A stretch of 48,611 bases of DNA from Saprospiraceae bacterium (GTDB taxonomy: Bacteria > Bacteroidota > Bacteroidia > Chitinophagales > Saprospiraceae): NCBI GenBank assembly GCA_026982695.1, contig JALSGS010000009.1, forward strand, positions 1-48,611, in the 5' to 3' direction. Both the position numbers and the translations under genes were made by a program. The notes under the pieces were generated by a model, which worked only from the letters and a program-made list of their open reading frames with translations, did not search any database and was not told the origin of the DNA. Below, piece after piece: positions 17,341 through 26,326 of this stretch. Within the stretch, counting starts at the first letter, position 1; each line of letters starts with the position of its first letter.

Positions 17341-17808
17341 TTACCAATTGATAGTATAAGTATAGCCGTCTATTGTATCATCGTCTTTTTGGCTGTCTTC
17401 TTGCTCTTCGGTAGAAGACAGCACGTATTGCCAGGTGGTAGGTGGTGTGTTGTCTGTTGGGGGCCTAAAATGGATGTGAATAGTTTTGTGGAAAAGAGCA
17501 CGTACAGGGTTTTTCGGCACTTCAAATCGCAGCATTTTGACAACTCGGATGGCTTCTTCATCACAGCCATAGCCGAGACCAGAGATGATGTGCGTATCAA
17601 TGACTTTCCCTTCCCAATCAATGGTGTAACGTAGGATTACGGTGCCTTTGATACCCTTTTTACGGGCACGCTCGGGGTATTGCAGCTGCTTGCTGATAAA
17701 AGTTTTAAGTGCCTTAGGGCCACCCGGATAGTGAGGCTTTTTGATGAAATGTTTGTCCTTTTTTTCCTTCTTCATATTGTGGGAATTGTTCATTGCCAAT
17801 TGAATCAT
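17341..17808 (-). CDS. TonB C-terminal domain protein without a membrane anchor
   Basis: Up to 155 residues; ATGs at 17808, 17793 and 17775 are all in frame and I cannot decide between them. A TonB-type C-terminal domain spans about residues 35-110 (LQYPERARKKGIKGTVILRY, then GCDEEAIRVVKMLRF), with the usual YP-x-x-A and G-x-V features. The N-terminus is charged and lysine-rich, with no transmembrane segment or signal peptide. An energy-transducing TonB would need such an anchor. A polar Thr/Glu/Asp tail of about 35 residues follows the domain. It may be a cytosolic TonB-fold protein or a truncated paralogue. It is convergent with mgsA. Confidence 0.8.
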   Translation of the reverse strand: MIQLAMNNSHNMKKEKKDKHFIKKPHYPGGPKALKTFISKQLQYPERARKKGIKGTVILRYTIDWEGKVIDTHIISGLGYGCDEEAIRVVKMLRFEVPKNPVRALFHKTIHIHFRPPTDNTPPTTWQYVLSSTEEQEDSQKDDDTIDGYTYTINW

Positions 17809-17914
17809 CTCACCCTTTTACACTGATTTTATTCATCTCAAAGGATGAGTAGCATATTTTGTTTTGTGAAAGGATTGGGATGTGAATATTTGCCAAACTA
17901 AAATATGGACTCTT

Positions 17915-18310
17915 ATGGAGACTGTAGAAAAGAAAAGTGTGCAGGCGTTGCATTTGGAGCATCGCACGTGGATGAATGAATTGCAATTTGCCGAAGATGA
18001 GTTAGGCATCTACCAAAAGCGGCTTGAAGCACTGGTGGCTGATCGCTACGACAAGGAGATGATGGTGTCGTTGGAGCATTTTCAAAATCAGTTTATTCGA
18101 CAACAAGAGGTGATCAATGATTTGAAGCACCGACTGCGGCGCCATGAAAGTCGAATTTGTCAGTTGTTAGCACAGGTGCAAGGACAAGATGTGAATCGGA
18201 TCTTTGCGGCTGATCATGGGAAGTTGCGCGAAGACATGGTACAGTTTAGAAAGATATTTCAGGAGCTGAAACAGCATTTTTACCATTTTTTGGCTAAATG
18301 GTCGCTTTAA
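17915..18310 (+). CDS. Coiled-coil protein of unknown function
   Basis: The ATG at 17915 gives 131 residues; an in-frame GTG at 17882 would add 11. The sequence is almost entirely charged helix with heptad-like hydrophobic spacing (ELQFAEDELGIYQKRLEALV, then VINDLKHRLRRHESRICQLL). No signal peptide, membrane segment or known domain was recognised. The protein should be cytoplasmic. It is monocistronic and no neighbouring gene suggests a role. Confidence 0.65.
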   Translation: METVEKKSVQALHLEHRTWMNELQFAEDELGIYQKRLEALVADRYDKEMMVSLEHFQNQFIRQQEVINDLKHRLRRHESRICQLLAQVQGQDVNRIFAADHGKLREDMVQFRKIFQELKQHFYHFLAKWSL

Positions 18311-18685
18311 TCTTGGGGAATTATTGGGACTATGGCAGTGGGGCGAAAATTATATGCGTGTCCGTCGTGGTGCAAAGGTGGGCATGCACTTTTTCATTGA
18401 TCATCTGAGTATTGGTTAGCTAATGCAGTGTGGTTAGTGTTGAGGTGGGTGGGGGCTTCCCAATTGATAAGAAGCTATCGATTTGTTGGGTAGGAGCGGA
18501 GGTTGTGATTTGAGAATTGGAGGTGTTCTACCATTGGGAGATGCAGGTTTTGCGTGTGAGCAACAGCATTACTTCGCGAATAAGTACGAACCAGTGGTTG
18601 TTGCTTAGGAAGTTAAAGGGAAAAGAGCGGGCTGATTAATTCATCAGGGTAGTAACTCTATCCCTATGTACAGGTTGTGAAGGCA
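18311..18685. other. Intergenic stretch without an identified gene
   Basis: These 375 bases lie between a + strand gene and the 3' end of a minus-strand gene. The only ORF I see is 33 codons at 18541-18639 (starting MQVLRVSNS) with no recognisable features. No strong hairpin or tRNA was seen. It may be eroded sequence or contain an unrecognised small RNA. Confidence 0.4.
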
Positions 18686-20089
18686 TCATTTTTTGGCTTC
18701 GGATAATGATCTTTTGTGATTCTTTTTGATACCTACTTTAATTCGCGTACCTACTAATGGAAAGGTAGACTTGAGTATAGGGTTCCATTCGTAGAGCTGT
18801 TCGAGGCTAACTCCGTATCTATGGGCTATTTCTAAAAGGGTTTCCATGCGCTGGATTCGGTGCCATTGGTAGTGTGCGGGTATTTGTTGTTGGGGATGGA
18901 TTTGGGGCGAAAAAGTTTTGATCACCTGAGGCGTGGGGATGGGGAGGCTTTGTACGTAATGTCCAGGCTTGTAGCGGTGTATCCGGGCTGGTTGCCATAC
19001 GACAAGTTCGGCACCCTCTGGAGGGGTGAGTGTGGCAATGTGGTTCCACATCTGTAGGTGGAGAGGATGGCATTGGAATTTCTGTGCAATTTTTTTCAGG
19101 GTTTCGCCCTTTTTGACCACATAGTGTACCTTTTTCCAATTGGGGCCTATTGTTTCGGGCTGGGGCAGGCTATTAGGATCAAAAGCGTAGCCGTATTGGC
19201 GCCGTAGTTCGAGATAGTCTTTTATGGCAGGCATGAAGTGGATGGGAAGTCGGAGCCATGCTTGGCGTTGATGTGCAGCGATGACGCCTTTTCTCCATGC
19301 GGGGTTGAGTGCTTGGATTATTTGAGGGTCAAGCCCTGTGACGTTTGAAATTTCTTCGATAGTTAGGGGTTCAGTGAGTAGGTGCGTGGTGGTCAGCTGT
19401 AGATCCAGTGGGGGGAGTTGGGGTACTAGCTGATATAGATAGTAATAGTGAAATAGGTAAGTGGCTGCAATAAATGCGGGCACGTAGTTGCGCGTTTCTC
19501 TAGGCAAATAACGGCGTACACGCCAGAAATTGCGGCTGTGTGCACGCTTTATCGCTCGGTGTACGCGGCCTGCGCCCGAGTTGTAGGCTGCCAGCGCTAG
19601 CTCCCATGAGCCAAAGCGCTTGTATTGCTTTTGCAAATGCTGTACAGCGGCGCGGGTGGCTTTGACGGGATCAAAGCGTTCATCGACCCATGCATTGATG
19701 AGCAAGCCGTAAGAAGCACCCGTTTGGGGCATGAACTGCCACAGACCACCGGCACCTGAACGCGAGATAGCTGTGGGGATGAGTGCAGATTCAACTACTG
19801 CGAGATATTTTAGCTCTTCGGGTAAGCCTGCTTTGCGCAATTCTTCTTCGAAAAGGGGAAAATAAATCAGTGCACGTCCCAGAATTTGTTGTGCTTTATC
19901 CCGCTTGTCTATCAAGTAGGTCTTTAGATAACCCTTTACCGCTGAAACGTATTTGGGTTCGATAAGGCAAGGTAGTGATTCGAGCCGTTTGCGGATCACG
20001 CTTTCTTCTAATGCTGCAGGATCGTTGGAATAACCCACAGCCCAGCAGGGAATAAGAAGGAAGAAGAGGTATAGACCGGAGCTTTTCAT
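18686..20089 (-). CDS. Lytic murein transglycosylase with LysM domains (MltD-like)
   Basis: The ATG at 20089 is preferred because it starts a signal peptide (MKSSGLYLFFLLIPCWAVGY); an ATG at 20119 would add ten polar residues. The 467-residue protein has a family 1 SLT domain at about residues 85-215. Its catalytic glutamate is in LAVVESAL (about 100), followed by SGAGGLWQFMPQTG, AYNSGAGRV and the ETRNYVPAFIAA block. Two LysM modules are visible: YVVKKGETLKKIAQKF (about 322) and HRIQRMETLLEIAHRYGVS (about 410). It should cleave peptidoglycan glycan strands in the periplasm while bound through LysM. It is transcribed alone. Confidence 0.92.
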   Translation of the reverse strand: MKSSGLYLFFLLIPCWAVGYSNDPAALEESVIRKRLESLPCLIEPKYVSAVKGYLKTYLIDKRDKAQQILGRALIYFPLFEEELRKAGLPEELKYLAVVESALIPTAISRSGAGGLWQFMPQTGASYGLLINAWVDERFDPVKATRAAVQHLQKQYKRFGSWELALAAYNSGAGRVHRAIKRAHSRNFWRVRRYLPRETRNYVPAFIAATYLFHYYYLYQLVPQLPPLDLQLTTTHLLTEPLTIEEISNVTGLDPQIIQALNPAWRKGVIAAHQRQAWLRLPIHFMPAIKDYLELRRQYGYAFDPNSLPQPETIGPNWKKVHYVVKKGETLKKIAQKFQCHPLHLQMWNHIATLTPPEGAELVVWQPARIHRYKPGHYVQSLPIPTPQVIKTFSPQIHPQQQIPAHYQWHRIQRMETLLEIAHRYGVSLEQLYEWNPILKSTFPLVGTRIKVGIKKNHKRSLSEAKK

Positions 20090-20194
20090 AAAGGACTGCT
20101 TTGTAATGGGGAGCATCAATGTAGTGTATTGTGGCTAATGCAAAAAAATTAGGCCATTCTGGTTGCAGTGCACATGCCAATGATTGGAGATTGT

Positions 20195-21040
20195 CTAAAA
20201 AAATACTCTATAGAGATGTTTGTCGGTACTTATCGCCATGCTGGGAGGAGGAGTTTGTTTTTTTCGGCGGTGCGACACATACCAATCAATGATCCACAGG
20301 CGCCAGCCATGCAGGCAGCTCCACCACACCAAGGTTGCATACGAGAGCTCGCCCAAGCGGGTAAATCCGGGCAATGCGTGGAGATTGAGGTGCATGAGAT
20401 CGTAACTGATAAAGTCGGTGGCGATATAAGTGCTGTTGAAAAAAAACAGGATGAACATGCCCCATAAATATTGATTGAGTAGGCGTGCTTGACGCATGGC
20501 AGGACTGAAAGTGTGGTGGCGCAGTTGCTTTTTTCGAAAGCGGACGAATCGCCAAGAAAAATACAAATAGGCATAAAAAGTGATGATGTAGAGGAGCATT
20601 TCCATACCGCCATAAAAGGGTGAGATCAGACTCCTTTTGAGTTGCATTTTAAAGGGGATGGGCTGGATGAACAGTGCAAAGAAATAGGCAATCTGAGCTA
20701 GCGGTAGCACGATGTGCTTGGCGTCACTCCATCGAAGTTGGTAGTTGGAAAAAAGGCTCAGCTTTATGTAGAAGAAAAGAAGTGGGCCAAAGGCCAGCGT
20801 ACAGTACACGGGTAGATATAGCAGTGAAGGATGATGCTGAAAGATTTTCAATAGGATGAAGAGGTGGTAGATTAGATTGAGCGAAAAAGCGCACAACAGC
20901 AGCGAAAAAGCTAGGTTGCCAGCACGACTTCCTGCTTTACGCCATGCAAATCTCAGTACCAAGATGGGGATCTGGATAAGGGCACCTATGAGGAACCACA
21001 GTGTGATTTGGCGCAATATGGCTGCTATTTCTATGCTCAT
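20195..21040 (-). CDS. Multi-pass membrane protein resembling the sensor part of 7TM AraC-type regulators
   Basis: The 281-residue protein has about seven hydrophobic segments (for example LWFLIGALIQIPILVL, GNLAFSLLLCAFSLNLIY and LLYIITFYAYLYFSW). The FGPLLFFYIK motif after the third helix is typical of the membrane half of Bacteroidota transmembrane AraC-family regulators. No helix-turn-helix follows: the protein ends in a short basic tail (SHRRKKQTPPPS). It may be a free-standing sensor or a truncated regulator. It begins 6 bases after the stop of the carboxypeptidase gene, so the two are almost certainly co-transcribed. The function is unproven. Confidence 0.75.
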   Translation of the reverse strand: MSIEIAAILRQITLWFLIGALIQIPILVLRFAWRKAGSRAGNLAFSLLLCAFSLNLIYHLFILLKIFQHHPSLLYLPVYCTLAFGPLLFFYIKLSLFSNYQLRWSDAKHIVLPLAQIAYFFALFIQPIPFKMQLKRSLISPFYGGMEMLLYIITFYAYLYFSWRFVRFRKKQLRHHTFSPAMRQARLLNQYLWGMFILFFFNSTYIATDFISYDLMHLNLHALPGFTRLGELSYATLVWWSCLHGWRLWIIDWYVSHRRKKQTPPPSMAISTDKHLYRVFF

Positions 21041-21046
21041 GTATTG

Positions 21047-22411
21047 TTAATATTGGAGATAGATTTGTTCTAATAGTCGTTCCATTTCGCGTTTGTAAGC
21101 TGTATTGGATCCTGGGAAATTGTTGTGCATGAAGCTGAAGATGAGTAAGCGCCCTGAAGCAGTGCGCAAATAGCCGCTCAAGCAGTGTTTATTGCGCAAT
21201 GTGCCTGTTTTGGCAAACACAAAAGGACCCTTTGGGCCAGCATACCAGTTGGCGATGGTGCCGTCGCGTCCTCCAGCAGGTAGTAATTGAAATAAGCGCC
21301 GTGGAGGTATTTCGCGGAGCAGTTTGTCGAGCAGTACGACCATGGTGCGGGGCGTCACCATGTTGTAGCGCGAGAGGCCTGAGCCATCGACCCATAGTGG
21401 CCTATCGGGTAGGTCGGCTAAGAGGCTATCCAGTGCCCAAGAGATCGCTTTTTGGCTGTCGAGCGTATCGGTGAGTACATAGCTGCACAGTAGCAATAGC
21501 TGCTCAGCGATGAAATTGTCACTATCGTGCAATAACAGTTGGTAGATACTATCAGCAGGTTGGGCAGCATAGAGGACTAAGGCTTGCTCAGATGGCCACA
21601 GGGGAAGCGCAAGTACTTCAACAGGGCGTTGCAACGTGTCGCTTAGCAGCTGGGCCGCCAGTTGCGCAGACCATCTAAAGGGAATTTCTGTATGATAGGT
21701 AGACCCACTAGTGGCTGGCGGGTTGTAGGTGAAGGTGTTATGGCATTCTGCTCTATGCCATCGTACTGAAGGCCAATGGGCATATGGGTCAAGATGGGTG
21801 GAATCGCAAAAGCGTTTGGGAATGATGGAAAAGCCCAGTTGAGAGCTATCGTGTTGTATGTAGACGAGATTGCCATAGAGTGGTAGTGGGGCTTTTTCTG
21901 CCTGATAGTACCATGGGTAATCGTCCCATGCCCAGCCTGGGCCAAAGCGTTTATCAGCAAAGTTGGCGGGGCAAAAGAACAGTTTGCCTTCATAGCGGCG
22001 TAGCAGGGTTAGGACACTCGAATCTGCGGGTAGCCAAGGATGTAGCATGCCAGGGTGCCCTGTTCCCCAAAATAGCAATGAGTCCCCCACTTCTTCATAT
22101 ACTAAAGCGGGCAGAAAGGCTTTATTTAGATGGTTGCTCAAATAGAAGGTGAACAACTTCATGTTGGAGGCCGGCGTGAAGTATTTGTCTGCATGATGCT
22201 GAATGAGCCACTGCTCTTGTTCGGGGTCATAGAGGGCAAAGCCTGTGAAAGCAGATTGGAATACTTGAGATTCTTCGATTTGTCGGTGAAAAGCTTTGTT
22301 CATTTTAGCGGTAGTAGCACAACTGCCAGCGAATAAGACGCAGCCTAACAGCCAGACAAAATGCCAAGGTAGGGAGCAGTGCTTCAAGTGGCCTAAGGAT
22401 ATACGTGTCAT
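21047..22411 (-). CDS. D-alanyl-D-alanine carboxypeptidase/endopeptidase (PBP4, S13 family) lipoprotein
   Basis: The 454-residue protein has a lipoprotein-type signal (WLLGCVLFAGSC, Cys31), so it is probably anchored in a membrane facing the periplasm. The penicillin-binding motifs are visible: SNMK (Ser82, Lys85; SxxK), DGSGLSRYN at about 335 (SxN region) and AKTGTLRN near 401 (KTG). It should trim or cleave peptide cross-links in peptidoglycan. It is somewhat shorter than E. coli DacB (477) and has a reduced middle domain. It is the first gene of a two-gene unit with the downstream 7TM protein. Confidence 0.88.
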   Translation of the reverse strand: MTRISLGHLKHCSLPWHFVWLLGCVLFAGSCATTAKMNKAFHRQIEESQVFQSAFTGFALYDPEQEQWLIQHHADKYFTPASNMKLFTFYLSNHLNKAFLPALVYEEVGDSLLFWGTGHPGMLHPWLPADSSVLTLLRRYEGKLFFCPANFADKRFGPGWAWDDYPWYYQAEKAPLPLYGNLVYIQHDSSQLGFSIIPKRFCDSTHLDPYAHWPSVRWHRAECHNTFTYNPPATSGSTYHTEIPFRWSAQLAAQLLSDTLQRPVEVLALPLWPSEQALVLYAAQPADSIYQLLLHDSDNFIAEQLLLLCSYVLTDTLDSQKAISWALDSLLADLPDRPLWVDGSGLSRYNMVTPRTMVVLLDKLLREIPPRRLFQLLPAGGRDGTIANWYAGPKGPFVFAKTGTLRNKHCLSGYLRTASGRLLIFSFMHNNFPGSNTAYKREMERLLEQIYLQY

Positions 22412-22553
22412 TAGCTTTTGCTTTGCTTGCGAATTTAATAGGAAAGCGCAGTTTTCCCTGTTGAGGGATTGTATCCTTGGAGCAAAATAGAACTACAATT
22501 TTTTGTAAAAAAAATATGCAGCCATATGGGAGAAAATAAGCCGACGAGATACC

Positions 22554-23324
22554 TCACATAGGAATGCCTACCTTGCGGTATTGGCTGAAGTCCCACGGAT
22601 ATTGGATGTGGCTCAAGAAAAGACCTTGAGGTGGGACGCTCCAGCTCATGCTGAGGCGATGCTGAAACTGCAAGGCTTTCCGTAGAGCTTCAAAAGGCAG
22701 CTTGCCCATTGCTACGTTGAGGCAGGCGCCTACGATTAGGCGTACCATGCCGCGCAAAAAACGGTCTGCACTGATGTGGAAATGCCATTCGCATTTGTGG
22801 AAACGCCAATATGCTTCGTAGATATTACAGCGATAAGTGTGAGCGGAGTGGTCTGTCTTGCAAAAGGGAAAAAATAGATCAAATTGAGTTATGAGCTGGG
22901 CCACCTGGCTCAGTATTGTCGTATCTGCTTTACATGCTTGTGGGTATTGCCAGCGCGTATTGACGTGAAATGGGTCTTTTTGTAAAGCAATGCGATATAC
23001 ATAGCTGCGTTCGGTAGCATCAAAACGGGCATGGGCTTGTGGGTGCATCTGCCAGATGTTATATATAGCTATATCGGCTGGTAAGACTTGGTTAAGTGCA
23101 TGTACGAGGCGATTAGGGAGTGTTTTGGGGCCATCAAAATGGGTAAAGTAGTTGCTCGCATGTACGCCGCTATCTGTACGCCCACAACCTGTGAGTGTAA
23201 TGGGTTGACGCAGTATGGTGTGAAATGCTTCCTCCAAGGTTTGTTGTACGGAAGGCTGGTTGGGTTGGCGCTGCCAGCCACAGTAGGCACTGCCATTATA
23301 AGCCAGCTGAACGAAGTAGCGCAT
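22554..23324 (-). CDS. truA: tRNA pseudouridine(38-40) synthase
   Basis: The 256-residue enzyme isomerises uridines 38-40 in the tRNA anticodon stem-loop. Key features are the N-terminal LAYNGSAYCGWQRQPN motif, the catalytic aspartate in GCGRTDSGVHA (Asp51), and DATERSYVYRI and RFLRGMVRLIVG toward the C-terminus. Its length fits the family (about 245-270). It is preceded by the terminator of the DoxX-like gene, so it has its own promoter. Confidence 0.95.
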   Translation of the reverse strand: MRYFVQLAYNGSAYCGWQRQPNQPSVQQTLEEAFHTILRQPITLTGCGRTDSGVHASNYFTHFDGPKTLPNRLVHALNQVLPADIAIYNIWQMHPQAHARFDATERSYVYRIALQKDPFHVNTRWQYPQACKADTTILSQVAQLITQFDLFFPFCKTDHSAHTYRCNIYEAYWRFHKCEWHFHISADRFLRGMVRLIVGACLNVAMGKLPFEALRKALQFQHRLSMSWSVPPQGLFLSHIQYPWDFSQYRKVGIPM

Positions 23325-23360
23325 AGAGGTGAAGATAGTGCTTCTGAGTAGGTTTTAAAG

Positions 23361-23401
23361 AGAAAAAATCCTGCCTTAGGCATTTGCACCAAAGCAGGAT
23401 T
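23361..23401 (-). terminator. Rho-independent terminator of the DoxX-like gene
   Basis: AATCCTGC (23367-23374) pairs with GCAGGATT (23394-23401) around a 19-base loop. Read on the minus strand it is followed by TTTTTTCTCT. It starts 25 bases after the stop of the DoxX-like gene. Confidence 0.75.
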
Positions 23402-23425
23402 GCACTTGAGTAGCTAATGGAAATG

Positions 23426-23788
23426 CTATCCAATTACGCTATTGTCTTTGGCATGCGATTGAGCGTAAAGCAGTGCTGCACCACAGAGTGCTAAGTCTTT
23501 CAATAGGTTGCTCATCGCCATTTGGTCGCCAGCCATCAAATTTTGGAGGTGGACTACTGTGGCTGTCAGCAGCAGAAAAAGAGCGAGCAATACTGCTGCT
23601 AACTTGTCGAGCTTGCCAATGAGGAAGCTTACTGCAGCAGCAATGAGGGCTACTCCTGTGAAGTACACAACGGGCTTGCCACCTGGCGTGAAAGCTGCCA
23701 TGTCTTCTGCACCCATAAAATGGAGCACGCCAAAGACCAGAAATGGCAGTGCAAAGAGGTACTTGCCAAGGTTGAGTACTGCATTCAT
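23426..23788 (-). CDS. DoxX-like small membrane protein
   Basis: The ATG at 23788 gives 120 residues; a longer in-frame start at 23818 would put polar residues before the first helix. Four hydrophobic helices are visible (LFALPFLVFGVLHFMGA, VYFTGVALIAAAVSFLIG, LAAVLLALFLLLTATVV, LALCGAALLYAQS), with the FxxxGxxHF and G-x-x-F features of DoxX/DoxD-type proteins. It lies in the inner membrane. The function of such proteins is poorly defined; links to redox or thiosulfate metabolism are known for some members only. It is monocistronic with its own terminator. Confidence 0.8.
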   Translation of the reverse strand: MNAVLNLGKYLFALPFLVFGVLHFMGAEDMAAFTPGGKPVVYFTGVALIAAAVSFLIGKLDKLAAVLLALFLLLTATVVHLQNLMAGDQMAMSNLLKDLALCGAALLYAQSHAKDNSVIG

Positions 23789-23968
23789 AGTAAGTGAATT
23801 TTGAAGTTGGTAAAACAATTTTGTTTTGGTTTTCTAGGCAAGTGCACTCGTAGAAGCAGGGTGAATTTAAGTCCAAAGTTGAATTTTGAAAAATAAATGA
23901 CAAAACATTTTTTTATACTATTGGCATTTAGGGCAATTTTTTTATGAAAACGTGTTGGGTGTGCATAT

Positions 23969-24002
23969 AAAAAGCTGAACCGATGCATCGATTCAGCTTT
24001 TT
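23969..24002. terminator. Symmetric bidirectional terminator downstream of clpX
   Basis: AAAAAGCTGAA (23969-23979) pairs with TTCAGCTTTTT (23992-24002), and the inner CGATGCATCG is itself a palindrome. One C/A mismatch breaks an otherwise perfect 34-base palindrome. It lies 35 bases after the clpX stop and works on the minus strand through the T5 end. Confidence 0.85.
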
Positions 24003-24037
24003 GTATTTAGGTATGAGAAAAGGAGCACAAGGGCAAA

Positions 24038-25312
24038 TTAGGCTGCTTTGAGGTGAGCCAGTTTGCTTTTAGAAAGTTTGTCTTCGGCATAGGAACGAGA
24101 TACGACAAAAGTGTCAATTTGTCCTTTTTTAGATGGCAGTTCGAACATGGCATCAGTCATGATTGCCTCACATATGGAGCGCAATCCTCGTGCGCCCAGT
24201 TTGTATTCCAGGGCTTTTTGAGCGATGAAGTCTATTGTTTCCTCTTCGAAGATGAGTTTGATGCCTTCCAGCTCAAACATCTTTTGATATTGCTTGATGA
24301 GGGCATTCTTGGGCTCTGTGAGGATACGGCGCAGGCTATTGATGTCTAAGGGATTGAGATGGGCCAGTACGGGAAGTCGGCCTATGAGCTCGGGTATGAG
24401 GCCGAATCGTCTGAGATCTTGGTGAGTGATGTATTTGAGCAAGTTATCTTGATCGATTTCGTCTTTTTCAGCCTGAGTGTTGAAGCCAATCACCTGTGTG
24501 TTGACGCGGCGGGCAATGATCTTTTCTATGCCGTCAAAGGCTCCCCCACAAATGAATAAGATATTAGAAGTATTGATTTTGATAAGCTTTTGCTCAGGAT
24601 GTTTGCGACCACCGTGAGGGGGTACATTTACATCGGTGCCCTCCAGCATTTTGAGCAAAGCTTGTTGTACGCCTTCGCCCGAAACGTCGCGTGTAATGGA
24701 GGGGTTATCACTTTTTCGCGCGATTTTGTCTATTTCGTCGATATAGACGATGCCGCGTTCAGCAGAAGGCACATCATAGTCGCACACTTGCAACAGGCGT
24801 GTGAGAATACTTTCCACATCTTCGCCTACGTATCCTGCTTCGGTAAACACAGTGGCATCTACGATAGTGAAAGGAACATCGAGCAGGCGGGCAATGGTTT
24901 TTGCCATGAGTGTTTTGCCCGTACCTGTGGGGCCTACAAATAGTACGTTCGACTTTTCCAGCTCTACGCCATCGTCGTCGGCAGGTTGTCCTAGGCGTTT
25001 GTAGTGATTGTATACGGCTACAGAAAGGACTTTTTTGGCTTCATCTTGGCCAATGACGTATTGGTCGAGATATTCTTTGATGGTCAGGGGGGTGAAGTTA
25101 TCAGGTAAGGTAAAGGAAGAGGATTTTTCTTGAGAGCGGGGAGGTGTGCTTTTTTTTCGCTTGCCATAGAGCTCTTCCTCTACAATTTGTTGCGCTTGTT
25201 CTACACATACTTCGCAGATGTGTCCCTCTATGCCTGCAATGAGCAGCATAGCTTCGGACTTGTCGCGGCCGCAGAAGGAGCAGCGGTAATTCGATTGTTT
25301 CGTGCGCTTCAT
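24038..25312 (-). CDS. clpX: ATP-dependent Clp protease ATP-binding subunit ClpX
   Basis: The 424-residue AAA+ unfoldase delivers substrates to ClpP. The N-terminal C4 zinc-binding domain (Cys11, Cys14, Cys33, Cys36) recognises adaptors and substrates. Walker A is GPTGTGKT (127-134) and Walker B is in [11 protein letters not shown] (about 195). The pore loop GYVG (in EAGYVGEDV) and the IGF loop for ClpP docking (VIGFNTQ) are both present, so it should be fully functional. It follows clpP in the same direction after a 207-base gap that holds a terminator, so it can be expressed separately. Confidence 0.97.
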   Translation of the reverse strand: MKRTKQSNYRCSFCGRDKSEAMLLIAGIEGHICEVCVEQAQQIVEEELYGKRKKSTPPRSQEKSSSFTLPDNFTPLTIKEYLDQYVIGQDEAKKVLSVAVYNHYKRLGQPADDDGVELEKSNVLFVGPTGTGKTLMAKTIARLLDVPFTIVDATVFTEAGYVGEDVESILTRLLQVCDYDVPSAERGIVYIDEIDKIARKSDNPSITRDVSGEGVQQALLKMLEGTDVNVPPHGGRKHPEQKLIKINTSNILFICGGAFDGIEKIIARRVNTQVIGFNTQAEKDEIDQDNLLKYITHQDLRRFGLIPELIGRLPVLAHLNPLDINSLRRILTEPKNALIKQYQKMFELEGIKLIFEEETIDFIAQKALEYKLGARGLRSICEAIMTDAMFELPSKKGQIDTFVVSRSYAEDKLSKSKLAHLKAA

Positions 25313-25461
25313 GAGCAGCTCAGTTTATGAGTGGTCGAGTATCGGCCTAAGGGGCAAATGTGCAATGCAAATTTTAAAAGGGAAGTTGAGATAACACCTT
25401 TTGTTTTTGCATTAAAAATGGCAAATACACGGATAGTGCTGTGCTTTTGTGCAGCGAATGG

Positions 25462-25505
25462 AAAAAGATAGCGGGATAACTGCACAAAAGTTGAGTTATC
25501 CCGCT
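25462..25505 (-). terminator. Terminator between clpP and clpX
   Basis: AGCGGGATAACT (25470-25481) and AGTTATCCCGCT (25494-25505) form a perfect 12-bp stem with a 12-base loop. On the minus strand it is followed by ATCTTTTTCC. It starts 14 bases after the clpP stop. Confidence 0.8.
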
Positions 25506-25519
25506 GCGTATGGCTTCTT

Positions 25520-26239
25520 TTAGCTATTGTTGCCGGCTTGTGCTTTAGCTTTATTACGTGCCAGCACTTCGTCTATGATTCCATAGGCTTTGGCTTCTTC
25601 GGCACGCATCCAGTTATCTCGGTCACAATCTTCTTCGATCTTTTCATAGGGTTGGCCGGTGTGGAATGACAGGATTTCGTAAAGCTGTCGTTGCATGTCT
25701 TTGATCAGTCGGTAGGAAATTTCCATATCACTTACTTGGCCTTGCATGCCACCCAGTGGCTGATGTATCATCACGCGGCTATGATACAGGCCTGTACGTT
25801 TTCCTTTGGTACCAGCAGCCAACAGCACGGCGGCCATTGAGGCTGCCAGCCCCGTGCAAATTGTGGCGATGTCTGGCGTGACATATTGCATGGTGTCGTA
25901 TATGCCCAAGCCAGCAATGACACTACCACCCGGGCTATTGATGTACATTTGGATATCTCGTTTGGGGTCGGTAGAGTCCAAAAAGAGCAGTTGTGCTTGA
26001 ATGATATTGGCTACATGGTCATCGACAGCAGTACCTAGGAAGATGATGCGGTCCATCATTAGGCGGGAGAACACGTCGAGTACTGTGGCGTTAAGCTGGC
26101 GCTCTTCTATGATGTATGGCGTGACGTTTTGTACGCCCAATGCGTTTTTGACTGTGTGTTCAGCGTATTTTTCCACATGCATGCTGCTGAGACCAAGGTG
26201 TTTGGTGGCGTACTTTAGGAATTCATCTTTTCGAAACAT
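25520..26239 (-). CDS. clpP: ATP-dependent Clp protease proteolytic subunit ClpP
   Basis: The 239-residue serine protease subunit forms the tetradecameric degradation chamber. The catalytic serine is in TGLAASMAAVLL (Ser134), the histidine in RVMIHQPLGG (His159) and the aspartate in DCDRDNWM (about 208). It has about 35 extra N-terminal residues compared with E. coli ClpP, rich in charged and helical sequence (KYATKHLGLSSMHVEKY). As far as I recall, such extensions occur in other Bacteroidota. It lies 87 bases after tig, so tig and clpP are probably co-transcribed, with a terminator right after. Confidence 0.96.
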   Translation of the reverse strand: MFRKDEFLKYATKHLGLSSMHVEKYAEHTVKNALGVQNVTPYIIEERQLNATVLDVFSRLMMDRIIFLGTAVDDHVANIIQAQLLFLDSTDPKRDIQMYINSPGGSVIAGLGIYDTMQYVTPDIATICTGLAASMAAVLLAAGTKGKRTGLYHSRVMIHQPLGGMQGQVSDMEISYRLIKDMQRQLYEILSFHTGQPYEKIEEDCDRDNWMRAEEAKAYGIIDEVLARNKAKAQAGNNS

Positions 26240-26326
26240 GGATTCATTCGCGTTTTTTCAAAAAATCGAAAATAGGGTCGTGAGGGATGAACAACACATC
26301 ATTCAACACTTAAAGGTGCAGCTGGT

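Noticed and set aside
18541-18639. 33-codon open frame in the 18.3-18.7 kb gap
   Set aside because: It is too short and featureless to call a gene from sequence alone; kept only as an observation on the gap.
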